This document shows positions 39,062 to 45,700 of a stretch of DNA of 45,700 nt, in pieces; position 1 is the first letter of the stretch; every line of letters begins with the position of its first letter. Origin of the DNA: Bacteroidales bacterium (GTDB lineage Bacteria; Bacteroidota; Bacteroidia; Bacteroidales; Prolixibacteraceae); contig JAITWJ010000073.1 in assembly GCA_031285325.1 (NCBI GenBank), positions 1 through 45,700 of the forward strand, given 5' to 3'. The position numbers were made by a program, and so were the translations under genes. The notes under the pieces were generated by a model. The model saw only the letters and a program-made list of their open reading frames with translations, did not search any database and was not told the origin of the DNA.

Positions 39062-39238
39062 ATGAAGAACAAGAACTCTAAGAGAATCTACGGTTTAGAA
39101 GATGATTACAATTTTAATTTAACAAAAAACAAGACTACAAAGGGGAAACACTTAAAAAACAGGCTTTCAATTTATGATGATTTTGAAAATGACAGTGATG
39201 GTTCCGTAATCCCCAAAAAAATCAAAAAGAAACATTAA
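39062..39238 (+). CDS. small basic protein (58 aa), function unknown
   Basis: ATG..TAA: MKNKNSKRIYGLEDDYNFNLTKNKTTKGKHLKNRLSIYDDFENDSDGSVIPKKIKKKH; just below ORF-track length cut-off. Confidence 0.6.
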   Translation: MKNKNSKRIYGLEDDYNFNLTKNKTTKGKHLKNRLSIYDDFENDSDGSVIPKKIKKKH

Positions 39239-39250
39239 TAAACTTCATGG

Positions 39251-40069
39251 TTAGTTGTTGCCTAAGATAAGAGGTAATCCGTCTTTCCCTGTTCCTACTA
39301 CTACAACTTTGGAATTGGGCGATTTTGCTAATTCAATAGTAGCGTCTATGCCGCGCTGTTGCAGAATGTTATTGGTTAAGCTGGCGTTTATTATACGGTT
39401 GAAGTTTGCAATGCCTTCGGCTTCGATACGGCGGCGCTCAGCTTCCGATTCTTCGCGCTGCAGGCGGAATTCGTATGCAAGCGCTTCCTGTTCCTGCTGA
39501 AGTTTACTTTCGATTGCTCCTTTAATTTGTTCGGGAAGGTTTATGGAACGTATAAGCAAGGTTCTCATATCGATATTGTTTTCGCCAAGCACTCTGCGTG
39601 TTTCTTCTTTAATGGTTTGTTCGACTTCGGCTCTTTGGGTTGAGTAAATTTCTTCGGCAGAATAGCGTCCGGCAACTTGCCGTACGGAAGACCGTACTTC
39701 GGGAATAACCAATACATTTATGTAGTCGGCGCCAAATTGTTCGTGCAGATAGCCAATTCTGTTGAAGATAGGATTAAACCTTACTGTAACGTCAATGTTT
39801 ATTGAAAGTCCGTTTTTATCGAGCACATCCATGGTTTCTTCGCGCTGCTGTTCGCGCACGTTATAGATATTGATGCGGTTCCACGGAGCAATAATGTGAA
39901 AACCTTCGATGTAAATATTTTCTTTATCGAGGCCTGATGAGTATGGCCTGAAAACTACGCCGCGCTGGCCTGCTTCGATTATTAAAAACATTCGATCTCC
40001 GAAAAAAAGCAGTACAACAAGCGCTATTACAACAATTACGATGTATGACGTTTTAAAATTGAATTTCAT
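39251..40069 (-). CDS. prohibitin/SPFH domain family protein
   Basis: RGVVFRPYSSGLDKENIYIEGFHIIAPWNRINIYNVREQQ...RSVRQVAGRYSAEEIYSTQRAEVE. Confidence 0.95.
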   Translation of the reverse strand: MKFNFKTSYIVIVVIALVVLLFFGDRMFLIIEAGQRGVVFRPYSSGLDKENIYIEGFHIIAPWNRINIYNVREQQREETMDVLDKNGLSINIDVTVRFNPIFNRIGYLHEQFGADYINVLVIPEVRSSVRQVAGRYSAEEIYSTQRAEVEQTIKEETRRVLGENNIDMRTLLIRSINLPEQIKGAIESKLQQEQEALAYEFRLQREESEAERRRIEAEGIANFNRIINASLTNNILQQRGIDATIELAKSPNSKVVVVGTGKDGLPLILGNN

Positions 40070-40256
40070 ATTTGGTTTGTTTAAATTTCCACAAAATTAC
40101 CAATCTCTATTCAATAATTATAATTTTTATGTGAATTTTATTACTGACCTTTAGTTTTGACTGATGGAACGTTAGTTTGATTAATCTACAATGAAGGTTT
40201 CGGCACAATATTCCCCATCCCGATATAATCAGGGGAAATAGATATAATAACTTAAA

Positions 40257-40634
40257 AAACCGTTTTTGAATTTCATAAAACAGGGAAAACAATTCTTAAT
40301 TGCTGTTGAATGTTTCCCGCTTCGCAAGCTCGCGGTTCGCAATGACGCAGCAGCCAAACTACACGGATTACGGCTTGCGCAGCCCGTGCAACGACCAAAT
40401 GACAAGATTTACGGCTTGCGCAATCCGCGCAACTACCAAATGGTACGATTTGCCACTTGCGCAGCCCGTGCAACGACCAAATCACACGATTCACTACTTG
40501 CGGAAACTACTGCAAACCCGAAAATCACCAATTTGCAATGTATAATTGTTGTTGTTCACTGTCAATTGTCAATCGCGAGGCAGTTCATGGAAGGGTCTAA
40601 AAAGAAACTTGTCCGGTAAATTCAAAAACGGGTT
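40257..40634 (+). repeat. composite intergenic repeat element, locus D, bounded by terminal inverted repeats, with three 41-bp hairpin units
   Basis: TIRs AAACCGTTTTTGAATTT (40257-40273) and AAATTCAAAAACGGGTT (40618-40634); units 40369-40409, 40410-40450, 40451-40491. Confidence 0.88.
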
Positions 40635-40718
40635 CTCTGTTGCGTTTAATCAAAACAATGTCATTATAGTAAGAAATACTCCGGGAATAAGCAAAATTTT
40701 AATGAAATAAATATATAA

Positions 40719-42026
40719 CTATCTTGTTTTTACTCTTAATAACAATACGAAACTAATAACAAAAGAGCATATAATAATTATATTTCCGGCTAAATCGTTG
40801 ATGTATGTGTTTGTAATTTTCCCCAACAGCGCCAATATTCCGCCAAGAATTACCGCACAAGTTATATTGTGTTTTTTTGTTGGTATGTTTAGCAGCCCGA
40901 ACAGTGTTGGAATTGTAAATGCACCCGAAAACAATGTTAAGGCAAAAAGCAGGGCATCGATTATAGAGTTTACAAAAATTGAAATAATAATGCTTATAAA
41001 TCCTAACAGAACAATAAAAAGCCTGGTTAATTTTAACGACGATATTTTATTCAGATTTCCAGAAACTAATCCGCTAAGAATAATTGATGAATTAAGTAAT
41101 GTGGTATCGGCCGACGACATAACTGCCGAAAGTAATGCTGCAAGGAATACTCCATACATCCATCCGGGCAGTAAACTCTCGGTAAAAGAGATTATAGAAT
41201 TACCGGAGTAAATACCTATGTAAGTAAGCATAAAAGACAAGGGAATAAGTATAAGAGCAACAATAAATACACTCTTGGAGGCTGTTTGTTCGTTTTTCGC
41301 ACAGAAAATTCGCGAATAAATATCGGGACCAACAACAAATGTAACCGAATAAGTGAGAACAAGAATTAATAAATCGAGAGGAGTAAATGAACTGTTAAAA
41401 ATGTGTCCAACATTATTTTTATCAGAAAATATATCAGGCGGTTCATTAAATATAAAAACAGTTAAAATACTGATTCCCGCAATTATTAAGAACGCCTGAA
41501 AAGTATCGGTTTTTAAAATGCTCAACTGGCCTCCCAGAAGCGTGTAAACGGTAAAAACCACCCCCGACAAAATAGCTCCTTCCTGATAACTCAGTATGTT
41601 TAATGCAATGAGTATTTTTGCAGCTGTTATTATTTGCGCAGCTATTACGCCAATCCAGGCTAAAGGGATGATAACCGATGTGAGAATCTCTGTTTTTTTT
41701 CCGTAAAATCGTCCTAATAACTCTGGTAAGGTGTAATTTCCGTAACGGTTTATATACTTTGATAAAGGAACCAAAAAAAGTAACCCGATTGCCGCTGAGA
41801 ACAGAAGCCAAAATGCAGCCCATCCGATTTTTTGACTTAGTTCGATAGTTCCCATAACAGCAGAACCTCCAAGTATTGTTGCAAGTAAACTTCCCGAAAC
41901 CTGAAATATTCCGGCTCTTTTACTTGCTATGTAGTAATCGGCAGGCGTTTTTATTTTAAACCACGAAACAATACCAATAATTATTACTACAACAAAATAT
42001 ACTGTTACTACAAGTTTTATTTCCAT
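40719..42026 (-). CDS. sodium:solute symporter family protein
   Basis: Start MEIKLVVTVYFVV preferred; KTPADYYIASKRAG, multiple TM helices of SSS family. Confidence 0.9.
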   Translation of the reverse strand: MEIKLVVTVYFVVVIIIGIVSWFKIKTPADYYIASKRAGIFQVSGSLLATILGGSAVMGTIELSQKIGWAAFWLLFSAAIGLLFLVPLSKYINRYGNYTLPELLGRFYGKKTEILTSVIIPLAWIGVIAAQIITAAKILIALNILSYQEGAILSGVVFTVYTLLGGQLSILKTDTFQAFLIIAGISILTVFIFNEPPDIFSDKNNVGHIFNSSFTPLDLLILVLTYSVTFVVGPDIYSRIFCAKNEQTASKSVFIVALILIPLSFMLTYIGIYSGNSIISFTESLLPGWMYGVFLAALLSAVMSSADTTLLNSSIILSGLVSGNLNKISSLKLTRLFIVLLGFISIIISIFVNSIIDALLFALTLFSGAFTIPTLFGLLNIPTKKHNITCAVILGGILALLGKITNTYINDLAGNIIIICSFVISFVLLLRVKTR

Positions 42027-42165
42027 ATTAAAACATACAAAACAAAACTCCAAAAGTAAAAATGTTAATGTGAATTTATATTGATTATTTACATGAATAT
42101 TCTTTCACTAATGTACAAACTTATTTTTGATTAATTTTGTTTTGCAAATTATATGTTGTTAAACT

Positions 42166-42681
42166 ATGACACGAATTGGACTTTTATCAGACACTCATTG
42201 TTTTATTCATCCGCGTTTGTTTACTTTCTTTGAGAAAGTTGATGAAATTTGGCATGCAGGCGATTTTGGCGATATGGCAACAGCCGATAAATTGGCTGAA
42301 TTTAAACCATTACGCGGTGTTTACGGAAATATAGACGGACAAAGTGTACGGATGATTTACCCGTTACACCTGCGGTTTATGTGTGAGGAAACGGATGTAT
42401 GGATAACTCATATTGGTGGATACCCGGGTAAATACGAACAATATGTAATGCCCGACATTTTTATGAAACCGCCTGCCCTTTTTATAAGTGGGCATTCGCA
42501 TATTCTGAAAGTAATTTACGACAAAAAATTGAATTTTTTGCATGTCAATCCCGGGGCGGCCGGTTGCAAAGGACCTCACAAAGTTTGTACCGCAATACGG
42601 TTTATTATTGACGGAAAAGATATTCGCGAGCTGGAAATATGGGAAATGGAACGTACTAAAATTGTTCCGGAAATATTTTAA
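42166..42681 (+). CDS. YfcE/MJ0936-type metallophosphoesterase
   Basis: IGLLSDTHCFIHP, HAGDFGD, VYGNIDG, FISGHSHILK, NPGAAG. Confidence 0.93.
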   Translation: MTRIGLLSDTHCFIHPRLFTFFEKVDEIWHAGDFGDMATADKLAEFKPLRGVYGNIDGQSVRMIYPLHLRFMCEETDVWITHIGGYPGKYEQYVMPDIFMKPPALFISGHSHILKVIYDKKLNFLHVNPGAAGCKGPHKVCTAIRFIIDGKDIRELEIWEMERTKIVPEIF

Positions 42682-42698
42682 TGGAATATTACAGGTGT

Positions 42699-43544
42699 TT
42701 ATTCATCAGATTTCACAAATGCGTGGGCAACCCAATTGTTTTTAGTTTTAAAAAAAGCATTTTTCAGCCCTGTTTCTTCAGCTTTGGTTTTTATGGCATG
42801 TATGTCTTCAGTGAAAAATCCGCTTAAAAATATTTTGCCGTCTTTCTTAAGACATTTCGAATAGGCAGGAAGATCGGCTAATAGTACGTTTCGCTGTATA
42901 TTTGCCAAAATAATGTCGAATTTTTCGTTACCCAGTAATGAAACATCTCCAAGTTTTACTTCAATATTTCCGATATTGTTTAAAACCATGTTTCCCTTAG
43001 CTCCCTCAAATGCCCATTCGTCAATATCAATAGCGGTTATTTTTGCTGCTCCTTTCATTGAAGTTAATATACCCAAAATTCCTGTACCGCAGCCCATATC
43101 AAGTATATTTTTCCCTTCCATATTTTCTTCTATTATGTACTCCAGCATCATTAAGGTAGTTTCGTGGTTTCCGGTGCCAAAAGCCATGTTAGGTTCAATT
43201 ACAATTTCGTATTTTGCTTTTGGGAAATCTGTATGGAATGGCGCTCTTACAACACATTCTGCCCCCACTACAAGCGGTTTGAAATAATTTTTCTCCCACT
43301 CCTCGTTCCAGTTTTTGCTTTTAGTTTTTTCAAAAGAGATTTCAAATGTGAAAATTTCGCTAAAAGCCTGAATAATATCATCAACTGATTTGCTGTTAAA
43401 CTGGTTTTCCGGAATATATGCTTCAAAACCGGTTTCGGTTTCAAGAAAACTGTCGTATCCGATTTCGCCTAATTGGGCTATTAGAATATCGCGCAGCCAT
43501 TCTTCACATGGTGTAAAATTTATTATAGCTTTTTTGTAGTCCAT
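42699..43544 (-). CDS. prmA: ribosomal protein L11 methyltransferase
   Basis: MAFGTGNHETTLMMLEYI; ILDMGCGTGILGILTSMKGA; ILANIQRNVLL. Confidence 0.95.
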   Translation of the reverse strand: MDYKKAIINFTPCEEWLRDILIAQLGEIGYDSFLETETGFEAYIPENQFNSKSVDDIIQAFSEIFTFEISFEKTKSKNWNEEWEKNYFKPLVVGAECVVRAPFHTDFPKAKYEIVIEPNMAFGTGNHETTLMMLEYIIEENMEGKNILDMGCGTGILGILTSMKGAAKITAIDIDEWAFEGAKGNMVLNNIGNIEVKLGDVSLLGNEKFDIILANIQRNVLLADLPAYSKCLKKDGKIFLSGFFTEDIHAIKTKAEETGLKNAFFKTKNNWVAHAFVKSDE

Positions 43545-43732
43545 TTTTATATGTAATTTTATTTAATACACTTTCAATTATTTGCAAAGTACTTTTTATT
43601 TATATTATTCTTCTGAACAATTTTAGGCAGTATGTCGCATAATGTTCCGGCTGTATGCGATTTTCTCCGTTCGAGTGGCGGAACGTTTACAGTCTCTGCT
43701 ATGCGAAGTTGTCCCGTATTCTATTATCTGTT

Positions 43733-44182
43733 TTATTTTTCCATAAATATAAGTTCTAATTCTTCTGAAACTTTTTCCCGCTTAAATTCTTTATAACCAA
43801 TCTTCTCGTATAGCCGTATATTCTTTTCACTTTTACTACTTGTAAATAATTCAAATGTTTTATCTTTATAATATGTTTCTATTGTTTTCAATAATTTTGT
43901 TCCAATTCCCTTGTTTTGATAATCTGGGTGAACCATAAGTTTTCCAACATAAACCCTATTATCTTTTTCATAAAACCGAACAGAACCGATAATTTTATTG
44001 TTTTTATCATCTTCTATTTTCAAAATTATATTTTGAGTAAATTCCTTTTCCAATTCTTCCAATGTTTGTGTAAGAGGTTGAATAGAATAATTATTTACCA
44101 ATTTTGCCTCGCTCAAATATGCCAATTTTTGGAGAGATAATATTTTGGGTAAATCATCAAATGTTGCTTTTTTTATGTCCAT
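43733..44182 (-). CDS. GNAT family N-acetyltransferase
   Basis: VGKLMVHPDYQNKGIGTKLLKTIE...RLYEKIGYKEF. Confidence 0.92.
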   Translation of the reverse strand: MDIKKATFDDLPKILSLQKLAYLSEAKLVNNYSIQPLTQTLEELEKEFTQNIILKIEDDKNNKIIGSVRFYEKDNRVYVGKLMVHPDYQNKGIGTKLLKTIETYYKDKTFELFTSSKSEKNIRLYEKIGYKEFKREKVSEELELIFMEK

Positions 44183-44542
44183 AACTTTTCAAACCATTAT
44201 TCCTGTAAAAGTAATCTTATAATCATTATAAAAAATTGTCAATTTATTTTTCAATTAGCGGCGAAGCTGCTGTACATAATTTATAGAAAATTCAGGGTGG
44301 TATTTCGGCAATAAAATTTCCGTTTTTATCCTTCGGAACAGTAGCTTTTCTCAAAATTTCGGATAAAATAACCGCTATGGTTGATTTATAGTTTAAAGAA
44401 GCGTGTTCCGCAGGCAATGCTTCACTTCGACACGCTCAGCGACCAGCTCGCCGTGCAGTTACGGAAGTCTGTCCTTTCAGGATGGTGAATGACTTTTAGG
44501 GCAGTAAAAACAGTAAGGCACAGGTTACGCTACCGCATAAAT

Positions 44543-44713
44543 TTACGCCAAGGCCGTCTCTATTTTGCTGTTTTCAGAAATAAGTAACACGTCATTATCG
44601 GGGGCAATAAATACCTTACTGTTCCCATTTTATATTTCAATTCCTTGAAATTCTAAATTAATTTTCAGGTTTCGCAGTATGCTGCTTGCCTCGCCCACAA
44701 GTTTAGCAAATAT
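44543..44713 (-). pseudogene. possible degraded coding fragment
   Basis: Reverse frame IFAKLVGEASSILRNLKINLEFQGIEI*NGNSKVFIAPDNDVLLISENSKIETALA*: protein-like composition, no start codon, in-frame stop at 44630-44632. Confidence 0.3.
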
Positions 44714-44848
44714 TTAACGAATACAGTTTTAAATTATAGAATACTAAGTATTAACGCAATATATGGGCGTGAAGTAATTTTTATATGGTATTACAAGGTT
44801 GAGTAACTACCATAGACATTTAAATAATTTTATGACATTTAAATTTTT

Positions 44849-44856
44849 TATATTTG
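44849..44856 (+). promoter_or_regulatory. Bacteroidetes-type -7 element (TATATTTG) upstream of porin gene
   Basis: TAnnTTTG match followed by long 5' leader to ATG at 44961. Confidence 0.5.
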
Positions 44857-44960
44857 CGCCGATATTCAATTTTGCTTTTTAATGAAAATTGCATTGAATA
44901 AAAGGCGGTATCCCGAAAAGCCTTAAATAGAGTAGGGGCAAGTTAAAAAAATTAAGTAAC

Positions 44961-45518
44961 ATGAAAAAATTTTTATTTTCGGCAATTGTGATTCTTTTTG
45001 CTGTTTCGGTGACTAATGCGCAAGATGTGTTCAAGAAAGGTGATTTAGTATTTAACGCTGGTGTCGGGGTTAATAATTCGCTTTATTCGGGAAACGGATA
45101 TAAGAGTACTATCCCTGTTGCAATTTCAGGCGAGTATGGAGTTGCAGAAAACTTGATTGGCGGCGATAACGGATCGATAGGTGTAGGCGGTTATTTGGGC
45201 TACACAGGATCTAAATATGATGCAGGTATTGCAGATTTTAGTGTTAAATACAGCAGTATTATTGTTGGCGCTCGCGGAACTTTCCACTACCAGTTCGTAA
45301 ATAAACTCGACACTTATGCAGGCCTTATGCTGGGTTATGACGTTGTTTCTTCAAAAGTTACCGGTACGCTTGCAGGAGGTTATGCTGCTTCAGCAAGCGG
45401 ATTCTCGTCATCGTTTTTCCTTGGCGCACGTTATTGGTTTGCTCCGGCAGTTGGTGCATTCGCAGAATTAGGTTCCGGAATTTCAAACTGCACACTTGGT
45501 GTTGCTTTCCGCCTGTAG
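44961..45518 (+). CDS. outer-membrane beta-barrel (porin family) protein
   Basis: Signal peptide ...VSVTNAQD; alternating beta-strand pattern; GLMLGYDVV, FFLGARYWFAPAVGAFAELG. Confidence 0.85.
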   Translation: MKKFLFSAIVILFAVSVTNAQDVFKKGDLVFNAGVGVNNSLYSGNGYKSTIPVAISGEYGVAENLIGGDNGSIGVGGYLGYTGSKYDAGIADFSVKYSSIIVGARGTFHYQFVNKLDTYAGLMLGYDVVSSKVTGTLAGGYAASASGFSSSFFLGARYWFAPAVGAFAELGSGISNCTLGVAFRL

Positions 45519-45583
45519 TCCGGTATTCATAAAATAAGGTGCCTATGTGTTGTGTACTTGCAGCACACAGATATCTGTATTAA

Positions 45584-45700
45584 AAGAGGCTGTCCCAAAA
45601 GAGAGATAGCCTCTTACTTTTTTGGATTATTCGTTAAAAAATATTATCTTAACGTTGCAAAACAATCGTAAAAAAGCAATGGCTAAGATAGTATTTAAAA
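45584..45700 (+). mobile_element. possible left end of an insertion sequence, truncated by window edge
   Basis: GAGGCTGTCCCAAAAG-like terminal sequence, then ATG at 45679 opening MAKIVFK, resembling starts of IS1182-type transposases; only 7 codons visible. Confidence 0.4.

Noticed and set aside
43620-44480. Integron-cassette-like layout around the GNAT gene
   Set aside because: Flanking sequences did not give convincing attC R'/R'' core sites or a paired fold by eye

Overview
This is a 45.7 kb AT-rich chromosomal segment from a Bacteroidetes-type bacterium, judged from gene content, TAnnTTTG-like promoters and TIGR-like family matches. Most of it is housekeeping: hydF/hydG/hydE [FeFe]-hydrogenase maturases, miaA, rsmE, prmA, uvrA, meaB, lpdA, a DEAD-box helicase, M24 aminopeptidase, GH32, a CusBAC-type RND efflux operon, a lytic transglycosylase, an SPFH protein, a Na+/solute symporter and two tRNAs. 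The most unusual signal is intergenic. Four loci (about 6.6-7.0, 26.2-26.7, 34.3-34.9 and 40.25-40.63 kb) share a conserved terminal module (GCAGTTCATnGAAGG...AAACTTnTCCnGTAAATTCAAAACAGTTT). Each locus carries a different tandem array of 41-42 bp units, and the units can fold into short hairpins. Two loci are bounded by ~17 bp inverted terminal repeats. They look like a BIME- or MITE-like mosaic element with an exchangeable hairpin-repeat core. A fifth locus (18.47-18.72 kb) has twelve 21 bp units. Other points for follow-up are an RLAN/RimK ATP-grasp + GNAT pair, a BRO-N-Fic fusion, competing hairpins between hydG and hydE, orphan H-cluster maturases, and two small ORFs missed by the ORF track. 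All family calls come from reading the protein sequence; no database search was run.
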